64,000 nucleotides of DNA from Psychrobium sp. MM17-31 (GCF_022347785.1 NZ_JAKRGA010000001.1:1-64000), one strand, 5' to 3'; shown: positions 21,149 through 30,579, counted from the stretch's first letter. A program made the numbers and translations. The notes: a model not told the origin generated them from the letters alone.

Positions 21149-22366
21149 TTAATTATAAACCCTTAAATCTTCGATAACCTTGCCGTCATTAGCGATACAA
21201 TTTAAGCCGACAAGTTTAACCCGTCCTGTTAATTTAGTGACTGCTTTAATTCTGTCTCTGAGTTCAGCTTCATTTATCGATTCTGGCTCACTACTTTCAC
21301 AAATGAGTAACATCTCATCGTTGTGGTTCTTACTGCTAACCACCAGTCGCGCTTTGTTAAGGCTTGGATAATGACAAACAATTTGCTCGATTTGCTCTGG
21401 GTGAACAAACATACCTTTTACCTTAGTGGTTTGATCGGCACGGCCTAACCAGCCTTTGATCATCATATTAGTGCGACCACAAGGACTTTGCCCCGGCAAT
21501 ACCGCTGATAAATCACCAGTGGCAAATCGAATGAGTGGATACGCTTCGTTAAAACACGTAATAACAATCTCACCGACTTCACCTTCGCTAACGGGCTTAT
21601 TAGTGCCCGGTCTGACTATTTCAACAATGATATCTTCGGCGACAATCATGCCCATTTTTGCTTTGGATTCATAGGCGATAAGGCCCGCATCGGCATTGGC
21701 ATAAGCTTGTAGAACGCTAATACCACTATCTTCAAAACTTAAACGCAATGATTCAGGCAATGCTTCCCCAGTAACGAGCGCTTTTTTGATAGAGCTAATA
21801 TCGCCTTTTTGACGCAAAATATTCAAAAAGGACGGCGTGCCACAATAACCTTGAGGTTTTAGATGTTTGATGACTTCAAGCTGTTGCTCGGTTTGCCCAG
21901 GCCCAGCAGGGATCACGCTACAGCCACAAGCTTTAGCACCTGCATCGAGAATAAAGCCCCCCGGAGTTAAGTGATAAGACAGACAGTTTTGAACTAAATC
22001 CCCTTGCCTAAACCCTGCGGCGTAAAACGCGCGACCTGTGCGCCAATAATCGCTGCCGCTGCCTTGTGGATCATAAATAGGCCCTGGTGATTGAAAAACG
22101 CGTTCAATTGGCGCGTTGTTTGAATTAATGCCTGCAAACGGATATTGCTGTTGCTGGAGTTTAATCAAACTACTTTTGCGCAAAATCGGTAGTTTTTCTA
22201 ACGCTTCACGCGAGGTAATAGTCTGTGGGTCAACATCGATTAAGCTCGAGCGGTAGTAGTCACAGTCAGCCTTGGCACGCGCAATCAGCTCAGGCAATTG
22301 CCCCAACAAGTGTTGCTCTCGCGCAGTTGCATCTTGCGTTTCTAGCTCGTCAAAAAATTCACTCAT
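21149..22366 (-). CDS. Phenylacetate-CoA ligase family adenylating enzyme
   Basis: Likely activates a carboxylic acid to its CoA thioester through an acyl-adenylate. 405 residues, PaaK-like scale. Visible family regions: REALEKLPILRKSSL near residue 54, the Ala/Gly-rich SYHLTPGGFILDAGAKACGCSVIPAGPGQTEQQLE stretch near 130-165 (only partly quoted by eye), YGCGTPS-like YCGTPSFLNIL, LIRFATGDLS near 280 and GWLGRADQTTKVKG near 305. The usual P-loop TSGTTGxP is not present; the equivalent place reads FQSPGPIYDPQGSG. It is the last gene of the ABC importer operon, 17 bp after livF. The substrate is not determinable. Confidence 0.8.
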   Translation of the reverse strand: MSEFFDELETQDATAREQHLLGQLPELIARAKADCDYYRSSLIDVDPQTITSREALEKLPILRKSSLIKLQQQQYPFAGINSNNAPIERVFQSPGPIYDPQGSGSDYWRTGRAFYAAGFRQGDLVQNCLSYHLTPGGFILDAGAKACGCSVIPAGPGQTEQQLEVIKHLKPQGYCGTPSFLNILRQKGDISSIKKALVTGEALPESLRLSFEDSGISVLQAYANADAGLIAYESKAKMGMIVAEDIIVEIVRPGTNKPVSEGEVGEIVITCFNEAYPLIRFATGDLSAVLPGQSPCGRTNMMIKGWLGRADQTTKVKGMFVHPEQIEQIVCHYPSLNKARLVVSSKNHNDEMLLICESSEPESINEAELRDRIKAVTKLTGRVKLVGLNCIANDGKVIEDLRVYN

Positions 22367-22383
22367 TGTGGATATTCCTTCTG

Positions 22384-23202
22384 TTATAACCAGCGCTTAC
22401 GACGCTTATAAGACTTAAGGTTCTTAAAGCTTTTGCGCTCTTCATTACCGCCGCCGAGGTAAAACTCTTTCACATCTTCATTATTGAGTAGCGATTCGCT
22501 GGTGCCGTCCATTACGATTTTGCCAGATTCCATGATGTAACCATAATCGGCTGCACGCAGTGCGTAATTCGCATTTTGCTCTACCAGTAACATCGTAATG
22601 CCCTGCTCTTTATTGATACGCTCAATAATAGAAAATACTTCTTTTACCAATAACGGCGATAATCCCATTGATGGTTCATCAAGTAAAATCATTTTTGGAC
22701 GCGCCATTAACGCGCGGCCGATTGCCAGCATTTGTTGCTCACCACCTGAGAGATAACCGGCAAGCCCAGTACGTTCTTTTAGACGCGGGAACAAATCAAA
22801 TACCATTTCAATATCGCTATTTATTTCGCGATCATTTCGGGTATAAGCCCCTAGCTTTAGGTTATCGATACAGGTCATGTCTTCGACAATACGACGGCCT
22901 TCCATTACTTGGAAGATCCCGCTACGTACAACATCTTCAGCGAGCTTTTTATCGAGGCGCTCTCCCATAAAATGGATGTCGCCCTTGGTTACTTCACCGT
23001 ATTCCGTTTTAAGTAAACCACTAATTGCTTTTAATGTAGTTGATTTACCTGCGCCGTTTGGACCCAGTAAGGTAACAATTTCGCCTTCCGGTACATCAAG
23101 GCTTACGCCGCGAAGTACTTGAATAACATCATCGTAAACGACTTCAATATTGTTGACACTCAACAAAGGTGTTTGGGTTGCTATTTTTTCTACTGCACTC
23201 AT
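22384..23202 (-). CDS. livF: Branched-chain-type ABC transporter ATPase LivF
   Basis: One of the two ATPases of a HAAT-family importer. 272 residues with Walker A GPNGAGKSTTLKAI, signature LSGGEQQMLAIGRAL and Walker B MILLDEPSMGLSP. A frame start at 23235 is possible, but GGAG sits 7 bases before the ATG at 23202 (MSAVEKIATQ). The C-terminus carries an unusual basic tail (KSFKNLKSYKRRKRWL) longer than a typical LivF. Its place between livK and the PaaK-like ligase makes it part of the same operon. Confidence 0.9.
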   Translation of the reverse strand: MSAVEKIATQTPLLSVNNIEVVYDDVIQVLRGVSLDVPEGEIVTLLGPNGAGKSTTLKAISGLLKTEYGEVTKGDIHFMGERLDKKLAEDVVRSGIFQVMEGRRIVEDMTCIDNLKLGAYTRNDREINSDIEMVFDLFPRLKERTGLAGYLSGGEQQMLAIGRALMARPKMILLDEPSMGLSPLLVKEVFSIIERINKEQGITMLLVEQNANYALRAADYGYIMESGKIVMDGTSESLLNNEDVKEFYLGGGNEERKSFKNLKSYKRRKRWL

Positions 23203-23276
23203 TTTTTTCTCCAACGAAACTACACCGTGTCCCAATAAGTGGCTGACTCTGCATCAGCCACTTTGGGCTTTATTGA

Positions 23277-24518
23277 TTAGTAGCCTAACCAGTCGTCGCG
23301 ACGCTCTAATGTCACTTCGTCAACTTTGTCGACTTTTACTTCACCGTTAACGTAGTTACCTTTATAGATTGCAACAGTGTTAATACCGCGATGATCTTCC
23401 GCTGTCCAAGTTGCAGGCATACAAGCACCTTCTAAACCTTTTGGCTCCCAATCTTTGACGGCATACATACCTTTCTTGATGTTTTCACCTGTGATACCAC
23501 CATTTTTCTTGGCCCATTGCATTGCTTCTTTCATGTAAAATGCACTACAGACGCCGCGAACATAGTGGTGGGTACGCGCCTTTTGACCAGATTTATCAGA
23601 TATTTTAGAAATTTCGCGCACTAACTCCATGCCTTTAACTTTATCCGTCCAGAACGGTGTCATAGTTGGGAAGACGTAATCTTTTACACCATCGCCAATT
23701 GCATTGAAAATCTCTTTATCGCCACCCCAGATGTTAGACATTAACTGAATTTCAGTACCCACTGTCTTACACGATTTTACTAGTGATAATACCGAACCAC
23801 CTAAGTTGCCAATATAACCATAGTTAGAGCCCGAGTTTTTAAGAGTTAAACACTGCGCCTTGAAATCACCTGGTTTCATCGAAACAACGACTGAAGGCAT
23901 GACTTCAAAACCAAGCTCGTTGGCATATTCGGCACAGGCTTTTTTCGGTGCGTTAGGGAATGGGTGGTTTGCGCCAATGTGAGTAAATTTAGGCTTACCT
24001 TTATTACCTTTCGCTTTCCAGTCGTCCGCAGCCCACTTAACAAGTGCGCGACAAGCATCTGAATATGATGCGCCGTAGAAGAAGTTATATGGTGCAGGCT
24101 TTTTAGTGTGCGGGTTTTTCCCCATTGGATCCGTTAAATGCCCCGAGTAAGACGCAGAGTAAACGGGAATTTTATCTTTAGCGGCAAATGAGATGAGTGC
24201 TTCAGTATCTGCAGTGCCCCAACCTTGCATTGCCACCATTTTCTTACGTGATTTCCATTTTTTATAAGCGCCAATTGCTTGCGGTACTTTGTAGGCGTAA
24301 TCAATGGTTTCAAAGTTCACGGTCGTACCGTCAATACCGCCGTTTTTATTAATATAAGCAAGTGAGTCGCGTACACCATCGGCATAATACTTACCAACGA
24401 ATGCCGTTGGGCCCGAAAGATCCGCTAAGTGACCAACAAACACCTCATCTTTCGCCTGAGCTGCTGCCGACACTGCTAAACTAACTGCGCTTAGTGAACC
24501 TAGTAATACTTTATTCAT
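23277..24518 (-). CDS. ABC transporter periplasmic substrate-binding protein (LivK-like)
   Basis: Periplasmic binding protein of the HAAT/peripla_BP_6 type, 413 residues. A signal peptide ends near AAAQA-KDEVFVG (cleavage about residue 22). The mature protein shows GHLADLSGPTAFVGKYYADG, AYINKNGGIDG and WGTADTEALISFAAKDKIPVYSASYSGHLTDP-type features (quoted in part), all typical of the fold. Substrate-specificity residues cannot be assigned. Placed between livM and livF; LivK-like proteins in operons with CoA ligases often carry aromatic or dicarboxylic acids, so the Liv name describes the family, not the ligand. Confidence 0.88.
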   Translation of the reverse strand: MNKVLLGSLSAVSLAVSAAAQAKDEVFVGHLADLSGPTAFVGKYYADGVRDSLAYINKNGGIDGTTVNFETIDYAYKVPQAIGAYKKWKSRKKMVAMQGWGTADTEALISFAAKDKIPVYSASYSGHLTDPMGKNPHTKKPAPYNFFYGASYSDACRALVKWAADDWKAKGNKGKPKFTHIGANHPFPNAPKKACAEYANELGFEVMPSVVVSMKPGDFKAQCLTLKNSGSNYGYIGNLGGSVLSLVKSCKTVGTEIQLMSNIWGGDKEIFNAIGDGVKDYVFPTMTPFWTDKVKGMELVREISKISDKSGQKARTHHYVRGVCSAFYMKEAMQWAKKNGGITGENIKKGMYAVKDWEPKGLEGACMPATWTAEDHRGINTVAIYKGNYVNGEVKVDKVDEVTLERRDDWLGY

Positions 24519-24597
24519 TTTACAATCCTCTTGTTTTAATTATGTGGCGAAGCGAACTTCGCCGTTTTGGGTTTTAAATGTTTGTTTACTGTTTTGA

Positions 24598-25671
24598 TTA
24601 ATAAGAAAATGGGTAGAATTTCCAGTAATTTTTGATCTGTGCCCAGCGGTGCGCTAGACCTTCAGGTTCAAAGATTAAGAACAGGATAATCACCAAGCCA
24701 ATAGCCATTTCTTTGAGATAAGCAATGCCATCAACTACCGCTGGAATGTTGCCCCAGCTCGTTTCTTTCATGATGCCAACTACCGACTCTAACGATTCAG
24801 GTAACATAACCATGAAAACTACGCCCATTAAGGTGCCTTTTACCGAACCCAGACCGCCGATAATACACATGGCTAAGAACTGAATGGACAACATAATGGT
24901 GAAGCCCTCTGCTGATACATAGCCTAAGTAATGACCGTATAACGCGCCACCGATACCAGCGTAGAACGCTGAAACACCAAACGATAGCAAACGGTATTTA
25001 GTTAAGTTAATCCCCATGATTTCAGCAGATAAATAATGATCGCGCACTGCGACAAAAGCACGACCATCACGCGTACGCATCAGGTTTGAGCCCCAAAGGT
25101 ACATGGTCACCAATGCAAAAATAGCGACATAGTAGAAGCTTTGGTCGGTATCGAATAAGAAACCGAAAATTTCAACGCTTTCAGCCATCGCACCAGCAGA
25201 GCCACCTGAGAACCACTCTGCACGAGCGAAGAAGTCTTCGATGATGAATTGCGCCGCTAGCGTCGCGATTGCAAGGTATAAGCCTTTAATACGCGCCGCT
25301 GGCAAACCAAACATCATTCCCACTGCCATGGTTAAGAAACCCGCGAGTGGAATGGCAAAAAACACTGGAATACTAAATTGCGTGTTTATCCAAGCTGAGG
25401 CGAACGCGCCAAAGCCAAAGAACGCGCCGTGACCCAGCGAGATTTGCCCAGTAAAGCCCACTAAGATATTTAGACCTAATGCCGCAATACCAAGATATGA
25501 CACCTGAATTGCTAACGATAAAAAGTACTCATCAAGAAATAGCGGTGCTAAACACAGCAAGCCAACGCTTGCGATTGCTAATAACCAAATAAACTTGGTT
25601 TCAAAAATTGTATTGTCCTGCTGATAACTGGTTCTAAAGTCACCACAAGGACGCATAGATGTTGTAGACAT
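24598..25671 (-). CDS. livM: ABC transporter permease LivM
   Basis: Inner-membrane permease subunit of the HAAT importer, 357 residues with about nine hydrophobic segments. The family hallmark LGLNILVGFTGQISLGHGAFFGFGA is at residues about 60-85 (quoted in overlapping parts: LNILVGFTGQ, SLGHGAFFGFGA). The cytoplasmic EAA-like coupling region is near VRDHYLSAEIMGINLTKYR. It follows livH by 20 bp. Confidence 0.92.
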   Translation of the reverse strand: MSTTSMRPCGDFRTSYQQDNTIFETKFIWLLAIASVGLLCLAPLFLDEYFLSLAIQVSYLGIAALGLNILVGFTGQISLGHGAFFGFGAFASAWINTQFSIPVFFAIPLAGFLTMAVGMMFGLPAARIKGLYLAIATLAAQFIIEDFFARAEWFSGGSAGAMAESVEIFGFLFDTDQSFYYVAIFALVTMYLWGSNLMRTRDGRAFVAVRDHYLSAEIMGINLTKYRLLSFGVSAFYAGIGGALYGHYLGYVSAEGFTIMLSIQFLAMCIIGGLGSVKGTLMGVVFMVMLPESLESVVGIMKETSWGNIPAVVDGIAYLKEMAIGLVIILFLIFEPEGLAHRWAQIKNYWKFYPFSY

Positions 25672-25691
25672 AATTAAAATCCTTATCGAGT

Positions 25692-26585
25692 TTAGATACG
25701 TTCGATGTCTTTAGTGCCGAACAGACCGTAAGGTTTGAACCACAAGATAATTAACAAGACATAGAATGGTGCGATGTCATATAGGTTGCCCCAATGTAGG
25801 TATTGGCCATCGAAGAATTCGGCAACGTTTTCAAGCACACCGATAATTAAACCGCCGACAATTGCACCGACAATTGAATCTAAACCACCTAAAATTACCG
25901 CTGGGAATACCTTGATACCGATGACTGAGAGCGAATCAGAGACACCATTTACCATTCCGATAACGATACCCGCGGTCGCAGATACTGTTGCAGCAATTGC
26001 CCAGCTCATGGCAAATACATGCTTTACAGAGATGCCTAAGGATTGTGCAACTTGCTGGTCGAATGCTGTTGCACGCATCGCTAAGCCCTGCTTTGAGTAT
26101 TTAAAGAACCAATAGAACATTCCCATGATCACAATGGCGATACAGGTACTCATTAAGTAAGCCGCTTCAATGTTTAATCCAAAGATCTCAAATGATTGAG
26201 TATCGAATACTTGCGGATAACTCTCTGCCGATACACCGAAGATCCACTTCATTAGTGCTTGGAAGAACATCGATAAACCGATGGTGATCATAATCACCGA
26301 GATAATTGGCTCACCAATCATCGGGCGCAACACCACCATTTGCAGCAAGATACCGAATCCCGCCATAAAGACGAGGGTCAACAGGAATCCGAAGATAAAC
26401 GGAACTTGGAAATAGACCAGAAAGGCCCAACACACCCAAGCGCCGATCAATAAGAACTCACCTTGGGCAAAGTTTACGATTTGGGTAGATTTGTAAACCA
26501 ATACAAAACACATCCCCACTACGCCATATAGCAAACCAACAATGAGTCCGTTTACTACTAGCTGCATTAATAATTCAGTATTCAT
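25692..26585 (-). CDS. livH: ABC transporter permease LivH
   Basis: Second permease of the importer, 297 residues, hydrophobic throughout. Hallmarks: QLVVNGLIVGLLYGVVGMCF at the N-terminus, NFAQGEFLLIGAW near residue 38, and RATAFDQQVAQSLGISVKHV coupling helix near 175. Its ATG overlaps the stop of the upstream acyl-CoA synthetase gene by 4 bases (ATGA), a sign of translational coupling. Confidence 0.93.
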   Translation of the reverse strand: MNTELLMQLVVNGLIVGLLYGVVGMCFVLVYKSTQIVNFAQGEFLLIGAWVCWAFLVYFQVPFIFGFLLTLVFMAGFGILLQMVVLRPMIGEPIISVIMITIGLSMFFQALMKWIFGVSAESYPQVFDTQSFEIFGLNIEAAYLMSTCIAIVIMGMFYWFFKYSKQGLAMRATAFDQQVAQSLGISVKHVFAMSWAIAATVSATAGIVIGMVNGVSDSLSVIGIKVFPAVILGGLDSIVGAIVGGLIIGVLENVAEFFDGQYLHWGNLYDIAPFYVLLIILWFKPYGLFGTKDIERI

Positions 26586-28504
26586 GATGCTTGCTTCCTA
26601 TCCATTTCGATCACATTGTTTGATTCAATAAGCGTCGCCACTTTCAAACAAGTCTGAATGCGCGTCTTACTGCCATCTTGGAAGGTAATCTCTGTATCGA
26701 TATCAACCGAATCATCACCTGAGTAAATAGATTCGATAATATCGCCGTACTTGTCGTTAATAACACCGCGACGTACTTTACGGGTACGCGTTAGCTCGCC
26801 ATCATCGGCATCCAGCTCTTTGTAAAGCAGTATGAATTTTTGAATCTTCTGCGCGTCCGGTAGGGTTTTGTTTACCCCTTCAATCTCCGCTTGGATTTTA
26901 GCGTAAACCTCTGGCAGTGATGAGAGATTGGTATAGTTGGTAAAGGCTAAACCTTGCTGCTCTGCCCATTTTGATAAGATACCAAAACGGATACAGACAA
27001 TAGCGGCAAGGTGGTCACGCTCATTACCCAAGATAACGGCCTCAGCAATAAACGATGAGAACTTAAGTTTGTTTTCGATGTATTGCGGCGAGTAACTCAC
27101 GCCATGAGCGGTTTTCGCCATATCTTTAATACGGTCGATAACAACCAAGTGACCGTTATCCTTCTTAAAGTAACCAGCATCACCGGTGTGCATCCAACCA
27201 TCAACCACATCTTCGTTATAAGCTTTCTCGTTATTGAGGTAACCTGTAAACATACCCACGGTTTTGGAAATGATTTCGCCAACGCCTTCAGAATCTGGAT
27301 TAATGACCTTAACTTCAGCGTTATCGAACGCAAAGCCCACACTGTCGTAATCAATATCGTTGTCATGGTGCACTGTGTAAGCACCACACATTTCTGTTTG
27401 ACCGTAAAGCTGACGCAGCGGCACGCCGATAGCGTGGAAAAACCTAAAGGAGTCAGGTCCCATTGCCGCGCCACCAGTGGCTGCTGAATCGAGGAAACTA
27501 AAGCCTAAACGATCACGCAGTGCTTTTAACAGGATCCATTCAGCCAGTTTAGAATGACGACCTTCATCCAGCGCCTTGTAGGCTCTATCCATCGCAAACT
27601 TAAACAACTTTTGCTTAAGCGGCGTCGAGTCCATCATGCGGGTTTGCACATCAGCAATAATGTTTTCCCACACACGAGGTGCAAGTAGTACGAAGTTAGG
27701 GCCGATTTCACGTAGATCCGCCATCATGGTCTCTTGCTCTTCCACAAAATTGACAATTTGACGGCTAATTAGCGCCATACCAACGGCGTACACTTGCTCC
27801 ATGATCCAAGGTAATGGCAATACTGACACATAATTGTCACCTGCTTTTCTCGGATCTGCGCGTAAATACGCCTGACAGTGCTCCACAAATCGGCCACCAG
27901 GCAATAGCGCAATCTTCGGTTTCGAAGTCGTCCCCGAGGTTGTACAGTAAATAGCCGTATCATCAGGGTTAGTTGCATCCACCAACGCATCATAGGCACC
28001 AGCGTTTTTAGCCTCGATTTGGCGGCCTATTTCATACACTTTTTCGACGTCGATTAAGCGTGGATCATCATACTTACGCATGCCGCGTGGATCGCAATAA
28101 ACAATGTATTTAACCGATGGTATTTCATCGCCAAGCTCTAGCAGCTTGTCACATTGTTCTTCATCTTCGGCAATAACCACTGTCGCTTGACCGTGATTTA
28201 GAAGATAAGCAACTTCTTCGTGCATTGAGTCTTGATAAACACCCAAGGAGAAACACTTCATGGCATGAGCCGCAACTTCACCCCATACCCATTCAGGACG
28301 GTTATCGCCAAGCAATGCCACCGCATCGCCAGGTGCAATCCCTAAATCAAGCAAGCCTAACGACAACCACTTCACGCGATCGTTGTAGTCTTGCCATGTA
28401 AATTCGTTCCAGATACCAAATTCTTTTTCGCGCATCGCAACATCATTAGGATATTGCTTAGCATTTTCTCTTAGTATCTTTGGAAATGTATCCAATGTTT
28501 TCAT
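26582..28504 (-). CDS. Long-chain acyl-CoA synthetase-type AMP-binding enzyme
   Basis: ANL-superfamily ligase, 640 residues, of the eukaryote-like FACS/FadD15 type. AMP/ATP motifs: IYCTTSGTTSKPK near residue 193, YGQTEMCG near 365, DGWMHTGDAGYF near 440, VIDRIKDMAKTAHG near 460, and the FACS-type C-terminal LTRTRKVRRG near 585. It is placed between livG and livH, 3 bp after livG and overlapping livH by 4, so the ligase is translated with the transporter. This suggests it activates the imported acid. Substrate unknown. Confidence 0.88.
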   Translation of the reverse strand: MKTLDTFPKILRENAKQYPNDVAMREKEFGIWNEFTWQDYNDRVKWLSLGLLDLGIAPGDAVALLGDNRPEWVWGEVAAHAMKCFSLGVYQDSMHEEVAYLLNHGQATVVIAEDEEQCDKLLELGDEIPSVKYIVYCDPRGMRKYDDPRLIDVEKVYEIGRQIEAKNAGAYDALVDATNPDDTAIYCTTSGTTSKPKIALLPGGRFVEHCQAYLRADPRKAGDNYVSVLPLPWIMEQVYAVGMALISRQIVNFVEEQETMMADLREIGPNFVLLAPRVWENIIADVQTRMMDSTPLKQKLFKFAMDRAYKALDEGRHSKLAEWILLKALRDRLGFSFLDSAATGGAAMGPDSFRFFHAIGVPLRQLYGQTEMCGAYTVHHDNDIDYDSVGFAFDNAEVKVINPDSEGVGEIISKTVGMFTGYLNNEKAYNEDVVDGWMHTGDAGYFKKDNGHLVVIDRIKDMAKTAHGVSYSPQYIENKLKFSSFIAEAVILGNERDHLAAIVCIRFGILSKWAEQQGLAFTNYTNLSSLPEVYAKIQAEIEGVNKTLPDAQKIQKFILLYKELDADDGELTRTRKVRRGVINDKYGDIIESIYSGDDSVDIDTEITFQDGSKTRIQTCLKVATLIESNNVIEMDRKQAS

Positions 28505-28507
28505 GTT

Positions 28508-29305
28508 CTAAGCTCCAACCGTCTCAGATTCGTCCACTTCTTCACCCAAATAAGCGCGTTTAACGTGTGGATCTGCCATCACCATTTCTGGATCGCCACT
28601 AATCAGTTTCTTACCGAAATCCAATACCATCACCTGATGTGAAATATCCATTACAACACCCATATCGTGCTCAATCATCACCACAGTGATACCGAACTCT
28701 TCATTGAGATCGAGAATATAGCGCGCCATGTCCTCTTTCTCTTCCAAGTTCATGCCCGCCATTGGTTCATCAAGCAGAATCATTTTTGGTTTTAATGCCA
28801 TCGCCCTTGCTAACTCAACACGTTTGCGCAAACCGTACGAGAGCGTTCCAGCTGTCGATTTTCGAATATGCGAAATCTCAAGAAAATCGATGATCTCCTC
28901 GACATGACGACGATGCGCGAGCTCTTCTTTTTGCGCACCGGATAACCAATACAATGGACCAGTTACCCAATTATTTTTCAGCAGGTGATGTCGGCCAACC
29001 ATGATGTTATCTAACACTGACATGTGTCCGAATAATGCGAGATTTTGAAAGGTTCGACCCATACCGAGATTGGCACGATCATTTGGTCTTAGATTAGTTA
29101 CGTCTTTCCCGTCGAAATTTATCACCCCTTGTTGTGGTTGATATCGACCAGAAACACAGTTAAGCATGCTGGTTTTTCCTGCCCCATTTGGCCCTATAAT
29201 AGAAAAGACGCTGCCTTTTTCTACTGAAAAACTAACATCAGTTAAGGCTTTCACACCTCCAAATGCTAAAGATATGTTATTAACATCTAATATAGATTCT
29301 GCCAC
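28508..29305 (-). CDS. livG: Branched-chain-type ABC transporter ATPase LivG
   Basis: First gene of the importer operon. 265 residues; Walker A GPNGAGKTSMLN, LivG-type signature LSYGLRKRVELARAM, Walker B MILLDEPMAGMN followed by the LEEKEDMARYI extension typical of LivG. The ribosome site GGAGG lies before the ATG. No other livG is in the operon, so the transporter has one G and one F ATPase as usual. Confidence 0.93.
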   Translation of the reverse strand: MAESILDVNNISLAFGGVKALTDVSFSVEKGSVFSIIGPNGAGKTSMLNCVSGRYQPQQGVINFDGKDVTNLRPNDRANLGMGRTFQNLALFGHMSVLDNIMVGRHHLLKNNWVTGPLYWLSGAQKEELAHRRHVEEIIDFLEISHIRKSTAGTLSYGLRKRVELARAMALKPKMILLDEPMAGMNLEEKEDMARYILDLNEEFGITVVMIEHDMGVVMDISHQVMVLDFGKKLISGDPEMVMADPHVKRAYLGEEVDESETVGA

Positions 29306-29476
29306 TTACGCCTCCTCTTCCTAGACGGTTTGGTGCTCTTATCTAGTTATTGCACCGTTAACGTTTACGTAAACTAAATGTTAAATAAGTTACGTATTGG
29401 TAAAGCAATATCGATAATACGGAGTTGAATCTGACTGAAAATTAGACGTTAGTATATTTAAGCAACAATATTAGAG
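29306..29476 (-). promoter_or_regulatory. Promoter region of the importer operon with GTTTACGTAAAC palindrome
   Basis: A perfect 12-bp palindrome GTTTACGTAAAC at 29363-29374 lies 58 bp before the livG start; it is preceded by GTTAAC, giving GTTAACGTTTACGTAAAC. The form is reminiscent of MerR-family LiuR operators of acyl-CoA catabolism, but I recall that consensus only approximately. Confidence 0.4.
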
Positions 29477-29506
29477 ACACCGCTTTACCTTAAGGTAAAG
29501 CGGTGT
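29477..29506. terminator. 30-bp perfect palindrome after lysO
   Basis: Arms ACACCGCTTTACCTT (29477-29491) and its exact reverse complement (29492-29506). As RNA it makes a 13-bp stem with a TTAA loop, 34 bp past the lysO stop. There is no clear T-run on either side, so it could be a weak terminator, an mRNA-stabilising hairpin, or a dyad operator. Confidence 0.5.
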
Positions 29507-29539
29507 GGTTGAAAGTAGAGTGGGATTACTGAAGTAGAA

Positions 29540-30442
29540 TTAAAGATTAATAAAGAACAACATGCACAGCGGAGCCATAATACTGAGGATGAAACCACTG
29601 ACAATAGCAATAGGCACTGCTGCACTGCCCCCTGTCTTTTGAATAATTGGCAGGGTAAAGTCCATTGAGGTAGCGCCGCCGATGCCAATAGCGCTATGAC
29701 GTTTGGAAGCGATTAATAATGGGATTATAAATATTGCTACTAGCTCACGGCCAAGATCATTAATTAGTGCAACAGCCCCTAGCAGTGGCGAGATACCATC
29801 GCTAATCAGAATTCCTGATAAAGAGTACCATCCAAAGCCAGAACTTACCGCAAGACCATGATTTAGCGGCAGTTGCAACAGCTTAGCAACCACTAGGCCA
29901 CCAATCCAAGAGGTCACCATCACGACTAATGCGATTTGCATCCCGCTTTTATTGAGTAGAATATCCCGCAGCGCAATGCCGCTGTTACGCAGCGAAATAC
30001 CAATAAGGAGTAGCAACAACATTAATGCCCATTCACTGCTTTTATCAATCCACGTTTTATCAATAACCACAAAAAGTCCAATAACAAAACCCAATGCGAC
30101 AACACCAAGTAGCGAAATCGACTCAATAATCATTGGCCACTTATCAATGACGACCTTTGTCACCTTGTTGATTTTTTGTCGATGCCAGCGATCTAACGCA
30201 TATAACCCGATTAAGTTTACACCGAGAATAACGCCGATAAAGGTTACGGCTTGAATGACGACTTCTTTGGCATTGCTGGCGAAATTATCGATTAAGCTAA
30301 GACTGATGCCCATGAGAAACAAAATGAAATAGACCATATAGCCGCAGCTTTGATTAACACGATGGAGCAATTGTTCAGATTTAACGACAAATAAATAGCC
30401 AATAACCAGCGGTAACAATATAAATAGTAAATCGACGTACAT
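29540..30442 (-). CDS. lysO: Lysine exporter LysO (YbjE) family
   Basis: Inner-membrane exporter of L-lysine (E. coli LysO also moves the toxic analogue thialysine). 300 residues with about eight hydrophobic segments. Diagnostic sequences of the DUF340/LysO family are LLLLIGISLRNSG near residue 145, SSGFGWYSLSGILI near 200 and IGGATSMDFTLPIIQ near 255. It is divergent from the M17 aminopeptidase gene with 137 bp between them; a link between peptide breakdown and lysine efflux is possible but only inferred. Confidence 0.88.
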   Translation of the reverse strand: MYVDLLFILLPLVIGYLFVVKSEQLLHRVNQSCGYMVYFILFLMGISLSLIDNFASNAKEVVIQAVTFIGVILGVNLIGLYALDRWHRQKINKVTKVVIDKWPMIIESISLLGVVALGFVIGLFVVIDKTWIDKSSEWALMLLLLLIGISLRNSGIALRDILLNKSGMQIALVVMVTSWIGGLVVAKLLQLPLNHGLAVSSGFGWYSLSGILISDGISPLLGAVALINDLGRELVAIFIIPLLIASKRHSAIGIGGATSMDFTLPIIQKTGGSAAVPIAIVSGFILSIMAPLCMLFFINL

Positions 30443-30579
30443 GAATTTCTCAGGCGAAAAAAGAACGCATTATATACTGCTTCACTGCTGCGGGGAAAAG
30501 ATCTGTAACGGCTACACATTATTAATGACAAGCGTATAATGACCTTCAATTTTTCAACCTAAGTCCCTAAGGATCATAC

